NCBI GenBank assembly: GCA_910586255.1
Contig: CAJUHR010000019.1
Span: forward strand, 1-64,000
Direction of reading: 5' to 3'
Source: an uncultured Lachnospiraceae bacterium
Lineage (GTDB): Bacteria; Bacillota; Clostridia; Lachnospirales; Lachnospiraceae
DNA: 64,000 bases
Part shown: in pieces, positions 8,257 through 16,606 of the stretch
Position numbering within the stretch: position 1 is the first letter of the stretch
Layout: each line of letters opens with the position of its first letter
The notes under the pieces: generated by a model
What the model was told of the DNA's origin: nothing
Databases searched by the model: none
The model's input: the letters and a program-made list of their open reading frames with translations, nothing else
Translations under genes and position numbers: made by a program

Positions 8257-8272
8257 TGTTGTTATAACAACA
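8257..8272. promoter_or_regulatory. 16-bp perfect palindrome, probable autorepression operator
   Basis: TGTTGTTATAACAACA lies between the predicted transcription start (about 8249) and the gene at 8293. A dimeric Crp/Fnr-type protein bound here would block its own transcription. Confidence 0.65.
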
Positions 8273-8292
8273 AAAAGTAAATGGAGAGAAAA

Positions 8293-8964
8293 ATGGATTG
8301 GCAAATCCTGTTAGATTCCATCCTGTTTCAGGGGATGTCCCTAAAAGAGCTTAGCGAGCTGATGACTTGTCTGAGGCCGGAGCACAGGACTTACAAAAAA
8401 GGAAGCATTATTTATCATGCAGGAGTAAAGAACGTGGCTATGGGTCTGGTTCTTTCTGGCTGTGTACACATAGAGAACAATGATTTTCTGGGGAATAAGA
8501 GCATTCTGAGCCAGATTCTGCAGGGAGGAATTTTTGCGGAAGCTTATGCATGTATTAAGGAAGAGGAATTGATGGTTAATGTTGTGGTGGCCGAGGATTC
8601 GGAGATTCTCTTTTTTGATGGGGGCCGGGTATTGAAGACTTGTGCGGGCAATTGTCCGTATCATGCACAGCTGATTCAAAATCTTCTTTTTGTAATGGCC
8701 AGAAAAAATCTGGCATTGTCTAAAAGAAGCCTGCACACATCTCCCAAAAGGATTCGGGAGAGACTTTTATCCTATTTTTCCGAACAGATGGCCAGACAGG
8801 GAGGAAAAAGCTTTACCATACCCTTTGGCCGGCAGGAGCTGGCTGATTATCTGAATGTGGACCGGAGCGCCCTGTCCAATGAGCTGAGCAAAATGAGCCG
8901 GGACGGGATCATAAGGATTCAGAAAAATGAGGTCCGGTATCTTGGGGAGGATCTGTTTTTCTAG
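8293..8964 (+). CDS. Crp/Fnr-family transcriptional regulator
   Basis: A 223-residue regulator with an N-terminal cyclic-nucleotide-binding-like beta-roll (KKGSIIYHAGVKNVAMGLVLSGCVHI...) and a C-terminal helix-turn-helix (FGRQELADYLNVDRSALSNELSKM). It lacks the N-terminal cysteine cluster of Fnr, although several cysteines are scattered in the sensor domain (for example CAGNCPYH). ATG 8293 is preferred to ATG 8281: GGAGAG sits 4-5 bases before 8293, while 8281 has no ribosome-binding site and lies close to the palindrome. It probably controls itself and the divergent Fe-S protein. The effector is unknown. Confidence 0.92.
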   Translation: MDWQILLDSILFQGMSLKELSELMTCLRPEHRTYKKGSIIYHAGVKNVAMGLVLSGCVHIENNDFLGNKSILSQILQGGIFAEAYACIKEEELMVNVVVAEDSEILFFDGGRVLKTCAGNCPYHAQLIQNLLFVMARKNLALSKRSLHTSPKRIRERLLSYFSEQMARQGGKSFTIPFGRQELADYLNVDRSALSNELSKMSRDGIIRIQKNEVRYLGEDLFF

Positions 8965-9036
8965 AGATCCGGCAATAGATGATCAGGAAGGCGCTTCCTG
9001 TTAAACGAAAAATCGAAAGTAAGTTCGATAAATGAC

Positions 9037-9066
9037 TTGCTTTTTGCCGGAGTTTTTGTGTATAAT
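9037..9066 (+). promoter_or_regulatory. Sigma-A promoter of the topoisomerase operon
   Basis: TTGCTT (9037-9042), 18 bases, TATAAT (9061-9066), giving a leader of about 125 bases before ATG 9198. Confidence 0.65.
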
Positions 9067-9197
9067 GGGGACGTGCGCTTTCTCCAAAGAGGGATGAAGG
9101 GAGAAAACAGGATTATGGTTTGCCGGGATCAGGCAGACTGTAATGTCCGGATAAAAGAGAGGACTGGCAAAAAGAAGCCGGGAAGAGAGGAGTATTA

Positions 9198-11117
9198 ATG
9201 GCAAAGACACAGTATAATGCGGACAGCATTACCGTTCTGGAAGGCCTGGAGGCTGTTCGGAAGCGGCCGGGCATGTACATAGGAGGAGTGGGCACCAAGG
9301 GCCTGAATCATCTGATCTACGAGATCGTGGACAATGCGGTGGATGAGCATCTGGCAGGCTATTGTGATCAGATCCGGGTGATCTTGGAGGCGGACGGCTC
9401 CTGCACGGTGAGAGACAGCGGCCGGGGGATTCCGGTGGAGATGCACAAGAAGGGGATGTCTGCAGCGCGGATTGTCTTTTCCACTCTTCACGCGGGGGGG
9501 AAGTTTGACAATGACGCCTACAAGACCAGCGGCGGCCTTCACGGCGTGGGCTCTTCGGTGGTCAACGCCCTGTCAGTCCATATGGATATTAAGATTCACC
9601 GGGGCGGGAAGATCCATCATGACGCCTATGAGAGAGGAATTCCGGTGGTGGAGTTAGTGGATGGTCTTCTGCCGGTGATCGGAAGGACGAAGGAGACCGG
9701 CACGGAGATCAATTTTCTGCCGGACGGAGAGATTTTTGAGAAGACCCGCTTTAAGGCTGACTGGCTGAAAAGCCGGCTTCACGAGACAGCCTATCTGAAC
9801 CCGAGGCTGACCATCTCCTACGAGAACCGGCGGCCGGGGGAGGAGGAGACGGTTATCTTCCGGGAACCGGAAGGGCTCATTGCCTATGTGAAGGAGTTAA
9901 ACAACGGAAAAAATGCTATCCATGATCCCATCTATGTGAAGGATAAGACGGAAGGGATTGAGGTGGAGCTGGCGATTCAGTTTGTAGATACCTTTGAGGA
10001 AAATCTTTTAGGCTTCTGCAACAATATATTCACCCAGGAGGGAGGCACCCACCTGGTAGGGTTTAAGACCCGTTTTACCCAGATGATCAATTCCTACGCC
10101 AGGGAGCTGGGACTCTTAAAAGAGAAGGAGCCCAACTTTACAGGGGCGGACACCCGCAACGGCATGACGGCTATTGTGGCGGTCAAGCATCCGGACCCTA
10201 TCTTTGAGGGCCAGACCAAGACTAAGCTAGCCAGCGCCGATGCCACCAGGGCGGTGTTTTCTGTCAGCGGAGATCTTTTGCAGCATTACTTTGACCGGAA
10301 TGTGGAGGTCTTAAAAGGGATCATTGCCTGTGCGGAAAAGTCGGCAAAGATCCGCAAGGCGGAGGAAAAGGCCAGAACCAACATGCTGACTAAATCCAAA
10401 TTCTCCTTTGACAGCAACGGAAAGCTGGCCAACTGCGAGAGCCGGGATGCCCAGAAGTGTGAAATTTTTATCGTGGAGGGAGATTCGGCAGGAGGCTCGG
10501 CCAAGACGGCCAGGAACCGGATGTACCAGGCGATTCTGCCGATCCGGGGAAAGATTCTCAATGTGGAGAAGGCATCCATGGACAAGGTTTTGTCCAACGG
10601 GGAGATCAAGACCATGATCAATGCCTTTGGCTGCGGGTTCTCCGAAGGATATGGAAATGATTTTGATCTGGCAAAGCTTCGGTATCACAAGATTATCCTG
10701 ATGACAGATGCGGATGTGGACGGAAGCCATATAGATACCCTTCTTCTGACCTTTTTGTACCGGTTTATGCCGGACTTGATCTACAACGGCCATGTGTTTA
10801 TCGCCATGCCGCCCCTTTACAAGGTTATTCCAAACCGTGGGCAGGAGCAGTATCTCTATGACGATAAAGAGCTGGAAAAATATAGGAAAAGCCACAAGGG
10901 GGATTTTCGGCTGCAGCGGTACAAGGGTCTTGGAGAGATGGATCCGGAGCAGCTGTGGGAGACTACCCTGGACCCGGAGAGGCGGGTGCTAAAGCGGGTG
11001 GAAATCGAGGATGCCCGGCTGGCCTCAGAGGTGACGGAGATGCTGATGGGCAGCGAGGTGCCGCCCCGCAGGAAGTTTATCCATGACCATGCGGATGAGG
11101 CGGAGATCGATGCGTAA
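9198..11117 (+). CDS. parE: Type IIA DNA topoisomerase subunit B, probably ParE
   Basis: A 639-residue ATPase/TOPRIM subunit. The GHKL ATPase motifs are EIVDNAVDE, DSGRGIPV and GGLHGVGSSVVNALS (residues about 45-120). The transducer domain follows, then TOPRIM motifs IVEGDSAGGSA and DADVDGSHI, and the QRYKGLGEMDPEQLW signature near the C-terminus. With the next gene it forms a heterotetramer that relaxes or decatenates DNA with ATP. The pair is not next to dnaA/recF, where Clostridia keep gyrB-gyrA, and the partner lacks the GyrA box, so topoisomerase IV is the better call, though gyrase-like paralogues exist in this family. A purine-rich ribosome-binding site (GAGAGGAG) precedes ATG 9198. 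Confidence 0.85.
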   Translation: MAKTQYNADSITVLEGLEAVRKRPGMYIGGVGTKGLNHLIYEIVDNAVDEHLAGYCDQIRVILEADGSCTVRDSGRGIPVEMHKKGMSAARIVFSTLHAGGKFDNDAYKTSGGLHGVGSSVVNALSVHMDIKIHRGGKIHHDAYERGIPVVELVDGLLPVIGRTKETGTEINFLPDGEIFEKTRFKADWLKSRLHETAYLNPRLTISYENRRPGEEETVIFREPEGLIAYVKELNNGKNAIHDPIYVKDKTEGIEVELAIQFVDTFEENLLGFCNNIFTQEGGTHLVGFKTRFTQMINSYARELGLLKEKEPNFTGADTRNGMTAIVAVKHPDPIFEGQTKTKLASADATRAVFSVSGDLLQHYFDRNVEVLKGIIACAEKSAKIRKAEEKARTNMLTKSKFSFDSNGKLANCESRDAQKCEIFIVEGDSAGGSAKTARNRMYQAILPIRGKILNVEKASMDKVLSNGEIKTMINAFGCGFSEGYGNDFDLAKLRYHKIILMTDADVDGSHIDTLLLTFLYRFMPDLIYNGHVFIAMPPLYKVIPNRGQEQYLYDDKELEKYRKSHKGDFRLQRYKGLGEMDPEQLWETTLDPERRVLKRVEIEDARLASEVTEMLMGSEVPPRRKFIHDHADEAEIDA

Positions 11118-11179
11118 GAGAGAGCATGACATTGAAGGCTGAACGTTTACAATAATCGATATAACAGAATGGAGAACAT

Positions 11180-13414
11180 ATGGCAGAGAAAATATTGACA
11201 ACGGAATTTTCCGAGGAGATGCAGCGAAGCTATCTGAATTATTCCATGAGTGTGATTACCGCCCGGGCCATCCCGGACGCCAGAGACGGATTAAAGCCGG
11301 TTCAGCGGCGGGTGCTTTACGATATGAGCGAGCTGCGTTTAGGCCATGACAAGCCCCACCGGAAGTCGGCCCGTATTGTAGGCGACACCATGGGTAAATA
11401 TCATCCCCACGGAGACAGCTCCATCTATGAAACCCTGGTGGTCCTTTCCCAGGATTTTAAGAAGGGCATGGCTTTGGTGGACGGCCACGGAAACTTTGGC
11501 TCCATCGAGGGGGACGGAGCCGCGGCCATGCGCTATACGGAGGCAAGGCTTAAGAAGTTTGCGGAGGAGGTCTATTTAAAGGACCTGGACAAGACGGTCA
11601 ATTTTGTGACCAATTACGATGAATCAGAGAGCGAGCCGGAGGTGCTGCCGGTGCGGGTGCCCAATCTTCTGGTCAATGGCTCTGAGGGAATTGCCGTGGG
11701 CATGAGCACCAGTATCCCTCCCCATAATCTGGGGGAAGTGATTGACCTGGTTAAGGCCTACATAGAAAAGCCTCAGATGACTACCCAGGAGATGATGGAG
11801 TATCTTCCGGGCCCGGATTTTCCCACAGGAGGGATCATTGCCAACAAGAGCGGTCTTGCGGAGATCTATGAGACCGGCGTGGGAAAGATCAAGCTGCGGG
11901 GCAAGCTGGAGGTGGAGTTAGGACGGCGGCGCAGCGACAAGGATAAGCTGATTGTCAGCGAGATCCCCTTCACCATGATCGGCGCAGGGATCAACAAATT
12001 TCTGATGGATGTGGCGGATCTGGTGGAGAGCCGGAAACTGCCGGATGTGGTGGATATCTCCAACCAGTCAGGCAAGGAGGGGATCCGCATTGTGCTGGAG
12101 CTTAAGCGGGACGCGGATGTGGAGAAGATCAAAAATATTCTCTACAAAAAGACAAAGTTAGAGGACACCTTCGGGGTCAACATGCTTGCCATTGCCAAGG
12201 GAAGGCCGGAGACCTTAAGCCTGCGGGGCATCTTAAAGAATTATCTGGATTTCCAGTATGAGAATACCACCAGAAAATATCAGGCTATGCTTGCAAAGGA
12301 GCTGGAGAGAAAGGAGATACGGGAGGGCCTTATTAAGGCCTGTGATGTGATTGACCTGATTATCGCTATTTTGCGGGGAGCTAAAAATCTCAAGGATGCC
12401 AAGGCATGCCTGATGAACGGGGATATCTCCAATATTAAGTTCCGCCATCCGGGCTTTGAGGAGGATGCCAGAGCCCTTCGCTTTACGGAGAAGCAGGCGT
12501 CAGCTATTTTGGAGATGCGGCTCTACAAGCTCATTGGCCTGGAAATACTGGCGCTCCAGAAGGAGTACAAGGAGTGTTTAAAGAGGATTTCCCGGTATGA
12601 GAAGATTTTGAAAAACAGGGCCAATATGAATCAGGTGATCTTAGAAGATCTGGAAAGCATCAAGAAGGAATTTGCCAGACCCAGGCGGACGCTGATTGAG
12701 GACGGAAAGGAAGCGGTTTACGAGGAAACGCCGGAAAAGGCCCAGGAGATCGTGTTTGTTATGGACCGGTTCGGATACTGCAAGGTTCTGGATAAGACTA
12801 CATATGAGCGAAATAGAGAAACCGTTGACGGGGAATACAAATATATCGTTCCCTCCATGAGTACGGATAAGCTGTGTGTGTTTACGGACAAAGGCAATCT
12901 GCATCAGGTAAAGATGACGGACATTCCCCTTGGAAAGCTGAGGGATAAGGGGACGCCCCTGGACAATGTAAGCAAGTTTGACGGGGCAAAGGAAAATATT
13001 GTTTTCATGAGCTGTCAGGAGACTATGGCGGGAAAGAGGTTTTTGTTTGCCACGAAGCAGGCACTGGTAAAGCTTGTGCCGGCAGAGGAATTTGTCACCA
13101 ACAACCGGACCGTGGCTTCCACCAAGCTGTCGGAGAATGATCAGGTGGCAGTGGTGCGGCCTGTGGGGGACGAGAGTGAGATTGTTTTGCAGACCAGCGA
13201 GGGGATATTCCTGCGGTTTGCCATGGAAGAGATTCCGGAGATGAAGAAAAATGCCCGGGGAGTGCGGGGAATCAAGCTGGGTGCGGAGGAGTCTCTGGAA
13301 CAGGTATATTTTGTGGGAGAACAGCCGGTTATTACCTATAAAAATAAGGAGGTTCACTTAAACCGGATGAAAATGGGAAAGCGGGACGGGAAGGGGAGTA
13401 AGGTGAGAGGATAA
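11180..13414 (+). CDS. parC: Type IIA DNA topoisomerase subunit A, probably ParC
   Basis: A 744-residue DNA-cleaving subunit. The catalytic tyrosine is Y119 in AAMRYTEARL. The quinolone-determining region HPHGDSSIYE has S80 and E84, the same residues and numbers as E. coli ParC. The C-terminal blades (NLHQVKMTDIP, ALVKLVPAEEF, GIFLRFAMEEIP) are present but no GyrA box (QRRGGKG type) is seen, arguing against supercoiling gyrase activity. It lies 62 bases after the B subunit in one operon. No resistance substitution is evident at S80 or E84. Confidence 0.86.
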   Translation: MAEKILTTEFSEEMQRSYLNYSMSVITARAIPDARDGLKPVQRRVLYDMSELRLGHDKPHRKSARIVGDTMGKYHPHGDSSIYETLVVLSQDFKKGMALVDGHGNFGSIEGDGAAAMRYTEARLKKFAEEVYLKDLDKTVNFVTNYDESESEPEVLPVRVPNLLVNGSEGIAVGMSTSIPPHNLGEVIDLVKAYIEKPQMTTQEMMEYLPGPDFPTGGIIANKSGLAEIYETGVGKIKLRGKLEVELGRRRSDKDKLIVSEIPFTMIGAGINKFLMDVADLVESRKLPDVVDISNQSGKEGIRIVLELKRDADVEKIKNILYKKTKLEDTFGVNMLAIAKGRPETLSLRGILKNYLDFQYENTTRKYQAMLAKELERKEIREGLIKACDVIDLIIAILRGAKNLKDAKACLMNGDISNIKFRHPGFEEDARALRFTEKQASAILEMRLYKLIGLEILALQKEYKECLKRISRYEKILKNRANMNQVILEDLESIKKEFARPRRTLIEDGKEAVYEETPEKAQEIVFVMDRFGYCKVLDKTTYERNRETVDGEYKYIVPSMSTDKLCVFTDKGNLHQVKMTDIPLGKLRDKGTPLDNVSKFDGAKENIVFMSCQETMAGKRFLFATKQALVKLVPAEEFVTNNRTVASTKLSENDQVAVVRPVGDESEIVLQTSEGIFLRFAMEEIPEMKKNARGVRGIKLGAEESLEQVYFVGEQPVITYKNKEVHLNRMKMGKRDGKGSKVRG

Positions 13415-13421
13415 GGAGAAA

Positions 13422-13454
13422 GGGGAGGACAAAATTACCCATTATCCTCCCCTT
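13422..13454 (+). terminator. Hairpin, probable terminator after parC
   Basis: GGGGAGGA (13422-13429) pairs with TCCTCCCC (13445-13452) across a 15-base loop. The T tract is weak. Confidence 0.5.
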
Positions 13455-13576
13455 GTATACTGTCTGATTAGCAATCACCACACGAAAGATCTTTACCACA
13501 ATTATATTATTTTCAGGTGAATATTTCCTGAATTCACTTTGTGGGATGTTTAAAGTATTGATTAAGATTAGTATAT

Positions 13577-13743
13577 ACTAGTGTACTGACTCATTTACAT
13601 TTCGCCAAATAACTTGCCTGAATTTCCATCTGCTGCGTTGTTGTCGGTCAACGATGCCACCGCATCGCCTCCCTCCGCCGCCTTGCAGACTGAAAATTCA
13701 TTCTGCGCCATTTGGCTGAAAGTAAATGAGTCAGTACACTAGT
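13577..13743. mobile_element. MITE-like element of about 167 bp
   Basis: A perfect 22-bp inverted repeat (13577-13598 and 13722-13743) encloses non-coding sequence, with imperfect pairing continuing inward to ATTTGG/CCAAAT. The outer six bases, ACTAGT, are self-complementary and could be a target-site duplication, with GTACTGACTCATTTAC as the true terminal repeat. No transposase is inside, so it would be mobilised in trans. It marks the left edge of an AT-rich islet. The rest of 13455-13829 shows no gene. Confidence 0.75.
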
Positions 13744-13829
13744 GTACAGATATAAGTAAAACAAGAATGTGAAAAAGCTTTGGCATATATCCAATCCGCT
13801 ATGAGCCAAATGACAGGAGTTTTATACCA

Positions 13830-14282
13830 ATGGAAGAAAATTTATGGACAAAACTATGGGATGGATTTTTAAATAAGCTGAATCTGACAGGAAATGAATT
13901 TGACAGAGATCTGAGCTCCTTTTTGGAAGGAATAAAATATATTGCTCAGATAAAACTTGATAAAATATCCCACGAATCCCCCAATGCATGTGATGAGAGA
14001 AAGAAAATTGATGAAAAAATTGACATCATTGAAAGGTTTGTAAAAAAGTATAAGGATGATTATTATGAGATTAGCCGGATTAAAGGGTTTCGGGGAAATC
14101 AAGATGGGAAAATTGCAGGGAGAGATTACTATTATTATATTGCAGACCAAAAGATGAAAGCAAGTGTGTATTACGTAAGATATCTGAACTTTTTGGAACA
14201 TATGGAAAAGAAGCCCGGAGAGATCGTGAGAAAAATTTTATATGTTTGCGCCAGGATGGAGAATAACACCGAAGAATTTTAA
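13830..14282 (+). CDS. Hypothetical protein, AT-rich islet gene 1
   Basis: A 150-residue charged, helical protein (KKIDEKIDIIERFVKKYKDDYYEI) with a tyrosine run (GRDYYYYIADQKM). No signal peptide, membrane segment or known motif is recognised. A weak GGAG motif (TGACAGGAG) lies well upstream of ATG 13830, about 11 bases. Codon use is clearly more AT-rich than that of the neighbouring topoisomerase and asd genes, which suggests transfer. It probably forms an operon with the next two genes. Confidence 0.6.
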   Translation: MEENLWTKLWDGFLNKLNLTGNEFDRDLSSFLEGIKYIAQIKLDKISHESPNACDERKKIDEKIDIIERFVKKYKDDYYEISRIKGFRGNQDGKIAGRDYYYYIADQKMKASVYYVRYLNFLEHMEKKPGEIVRKILYVCARMENNTEEF

Positions 14283-14347
14283 AAATACGAGAAAGACTTC
14301 AGGAGAGGCTTTCAAAAACGCAGTCATCCGAAAAGGACAGAAGCGGA

Positions 14348-14947
14348 ATGGAAGCTTTGCCGGATATTTTAGAGAAACTGGAAAACTACGCGATTCATAG
14401 CTCGATAGATGAAGAGAAGGGAATGGAGGAGTATGATGTTCGGGAACAATTGAGAAGGCAGGCAGATGTCACACTGAATCTGAGAGGGGAGATTATACGG
14501 GAATATATCACAGATTATATAAAGAAAAACAGCAAATCCAGGCTCACAAGGAATTTTATCAAAAAATCCAGGGACTATCTTTATGTGGAAAAAAAGGAAA
14601 ATGAGATGGGAAGGCTGAAAAGATACGATGAGAAGGAACACCGGTTTTTGGGGACGGATTTCATTGAGGCAGGGTGGATCCGTATCAAAGCGGATGAGAT
14701 GGGGGAGGAAGTGAGAGAAATGATCTATACAGGAGATAACTCGGAAAGGATGAAGCTTCTCTGTTTCTGGATTTCTGATCGGAAGGATGAGGTGAAAAAA
14801 ATGATTGGAGGAGAGCTTACAAAGGAGTTATACGTGAGATTCCTCCGGATACTGGATTTTGATAAGGAGAGGTTTCGGACATTCTGCGAGGAAGCCTACA
14901 AAAGCAAACAGAATGTAATGAAAATTATAAGAGAGGGTGTGATATGA
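14348..14947 (+). CDS. Hypothetical protein, AT-rich islet gene 2
   Basis: A 199-residue, highly charged helical protein (LRRQADVTLNLRGEIIREYITDYIKKN, then FIEAGWIRIKADEMGEEVREMIY). No motif is recognised. It starts 65 bases after islet gene 1, with AGCGGA just before ATG 14348, and overlaps islet gene 3 by ATGA. Composition matches its neighbour. Function unknown; a toxin or defence role is conceivable only from context. Confidence 0.6.
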   Translation: MEALPDILEKLENYAIHSSIDEEKGMEEYDVREQLRRQADVTLNLRGEIIREYITDYIKKNSKSRLTRNFIKKSRDYLYVEKKENEMGRLKRYDEKEHRFLGTDFIEAGWIRIKADEMGEEVREMIYTGDNSERMKLLCFWISDRKDEVKKMIGGELTKELYVRFLRILDFDKERFRTFCEEAYKSKQNVMKIIREGVI

Positions 14948-15111
14948 AGAATATTGATGAGATTTTAAATTCTTGTTCTGACATAGAAGAGCTGATAACG
15001 GAAAGAATAAAATATGAAGATTCCCTTCCCTGCGATTCTTTAGAAATGCCGTCCGGTGATTCAATTGGGGATAAAATACTGGCAATGAAATATTTTGACG
15101 GAACGATTTAA
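14944..15111 (+). CDS. Small 55-residue protein, AT-rich islet gene 3
   Basis: The frame starts at ATG 14944, overlapping the previous stop codon (ATGA), and encodes MKNIDEILNSCSDIEELITE and onward to a TAA at 15109. The ATGA overlap argues for translational coupling and so for a real gene. It is acidic and helical with two cysteines. No family is recognised. A small acidic partner after a larger basic protein is a layout seen in antitoxin pairs, but that is speculation. Confidence 0.5.
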   Translation: MKNIDEILNSCSDIEELITERIKYEDSLPCDSLEMPSGDSIGDKILAMKYFDGTI

Positions 15112-15417
15112 AAAAGCAGAGTTACCCTTTATATAGGTCTGCGCATTGACCGAAATCAAAAAGACAGCCGCCTTTCTATGGCAGAGAACAGGGGCGGTTG
15201 TGTTATCGGCGTGGATACGGTATTCTGCAAATGTCCGCATAACAAGGACAAATGTATTTTTCTGGCGAATAGGTATTGATTTTTTAGGCGATATGAGATA
15301 GGATAGTCAAAGTCTGATGATACCAGGGGCTCAAAGTGCGGAGCAATCTGGTATCAGAGGGGTCAAAAGACCTTTTGACCCCAACATCATTAAAATGTAA
15401 ATGAGGAGTGAAAAGTT
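15112..15417. other. asd leader with two hairpins
   Basis: There is no gene. A promoter is likely (TTGATT 15276-15281, 17 bases, TAGGAT 15299-15304). The leader has two successive hairpins: GATACCAG/CTGGTATC (15319-15326, 15348-15355), then a 10-bp stem GGGGTCAAAA/TTTTGACCCC (15359-15382). Neither is followed by a U tract. I do not recognise a lysine riboswitch. Confidence 0.5.
15370..15390. repeat. Dispersed intergenic repeat, copy B
   Basis: ACCTTTTGACCCC followed by AACATCAT, matching copies at 4124 and 22754. Here it forms one arm of the asd leader hairpin. Confidence 0.5.
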
Positions 15418-16506
15418 ATGGAAAAGAAGTTAAGGGCAGGAGTACTGGGCGCCACCGGGATGGTAGGACAGAGGTTTATTACCCTTTTGGAAAATCATCC
15501 CTGGTTTCAGGTGAGCGTGGTGGCGGCAAGCCCCCGTTCTGCCGGGAAAACTTATGAGGAGGCAGTGGGAGGACGCTGGAAGATGGATACTCCCATGCCG
15601 GAGAGTGTAAAGAATCTGGTTGTAATGAATGTCAATGAGGTGGAGAAGGTTTCCGCCGGGGTGGATATGGTGTTCAGTGCGGTCGACATGAGCAAGGACG
15701 AGATCCGTGCCATTGAGGAGGCTTATGCAAAGGCGGAGGTTCCGGTGGTCTCCAACAACAGTGCCCATCGCTGGACAAAGGATGTTCCAATGGTGATTCC
15801 GGAGATCAATCCGGAGCATTTTCAGGTGATTCCCTTCCAGAGAAAACGTCTGGGAACGGAGCGGGGATTTATTGCGGTAAAGCCTAACTGCTCCATTCAG
15901 AGCTATGCGCCGGTGCTGACTGCCTGGAAGGAATTTGAGCCCTATGAGGTGGTGGCTACCACCTATCAGGCCATATCCGGTGCGGGAAAGACCTTTAAGG
16001 ACTGGCCGGAGATGGTGGGAAATATTATTCCCTATATCGGCGGCGAGGAGGAGAAGAGCGAGCAGGAGCCTCTGCGCCTGTGGGGAAAGATTGAGAACGG
16101 AGAGATCGTCAAGGCGGCCGCGCCGGTGATCACCTGTCAGTGTATCCGGGTGCCGGTTCTCAATGGCCATACGGCGGCGGTGTTTGTAAAGTTCCGCAAA
16201 AAGCCTTCCAGGGAGGAGCTGATTGAGAGGCTCATAAGCTTTAAGGGACTTCCTCAGGAGTTAAAGCTTCCCAGTGCGCCTGTACAGTTTATTCAGTATT
16301 TGGAGGAGGATAACCGGCCGCAGATCACGGAGGATGTGGATTTTGAGAAGGGTATGGGCATTTCAGTGGGACGGCTGAGAGAGGATACGGTGTACGATTA
16401 CAAGTTTGTAGGCTTATCTCACAATACATTGCGGGGGGCCGCCGGCGGGGCTGTGCTCTGTGCGGAGCTTTTGGTGGCCCAGGGGTATATTAAGGCGAAG
16501 GATTGA
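15418..16506 (+). CDS. asd: Aspartate-semialdehyde dehydrogenase
   Basis: This 362-residue enzyme reduces aspartyl-4-phosphate to aspartate semialdehyde with NADPH, the branch point to lysine/diaminopimelate, threonine and methionine. The N-terminal Rossmann motif is GVLGATGMVGQRF. The catalytic cysteine is in VKPNCSIQSY, and the active-site region contains TYQAISGAGKTF and PVLNGHTAAVFVKF. The sequence is of the archaeal/fungal-type subclass that many Clostridia carry. ATG 15418 follows ATGAGGAGTG. It appears to be transcribed alone behind a structured leader. Confidence 0.95.
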   Translation: MEKKLRAGVLGATGMVGQRFITLLENHPWFQVSVVAASPRSAGKTYEEAVGGRWKMDTPMPESVKNLVVMNVNEVEKVSAGVDMVFSAVDMSKDEIRAIEEAYAKAEVPVVSNNSAHRWTKDVPMVIPEINPEHFQVIPFQRKRLGTERGFIAVKPNCSIQSYAPVLTAWKEFEPYEVVATTYQAISGAGKTFKDWPEMVGNIIPYIGGEEEKSEQEPLRLWGKIENGEIVKAAAPVITCQCIRVPVLNGHTAAVFVKFRKKPSREELIERLISFKGLPQELKLPSAPVQFIQYLEEDNRPQITEDVDFEKGMGISVGRLREDTVYDYKFVGLSHNTLRGAAGGAVLCAELLVAQGYIKAKD

Positions 16507-16540
16507 AGTTTTTACGGATAATTAGGAAAGTACATTTTGA

Positions 16541-16570
16541 TTGCAGACAAAGTTCCTTATGTGGTATAAT
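16541..16570 (+). promoter_or_regulatory. Sigma-A promoter of galM
   Basis: TTGCAG (16541-16546), 18 bases, TATAAT (16565-16570). AAGGAGG follows before ATG 16607. Confidence 0.6.
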
Positions 16571-16606
16571 GGCTGGGAAAGCAAAAACCAAGGAGGATTC
16601 TGACTT

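Noticed and set aside
8984..9000. CAGGAAG-GCG-CTTCCTG as a terminator of the Crp/Fnr gene
   Set aside because: The stem is good but the following TTAAACG is not a U tract; left unassigned.
10311..10895. Minus-strand 194-codon frame in parE
   Set aside because: Shadow of a strongly conserved gene; no features of its own.
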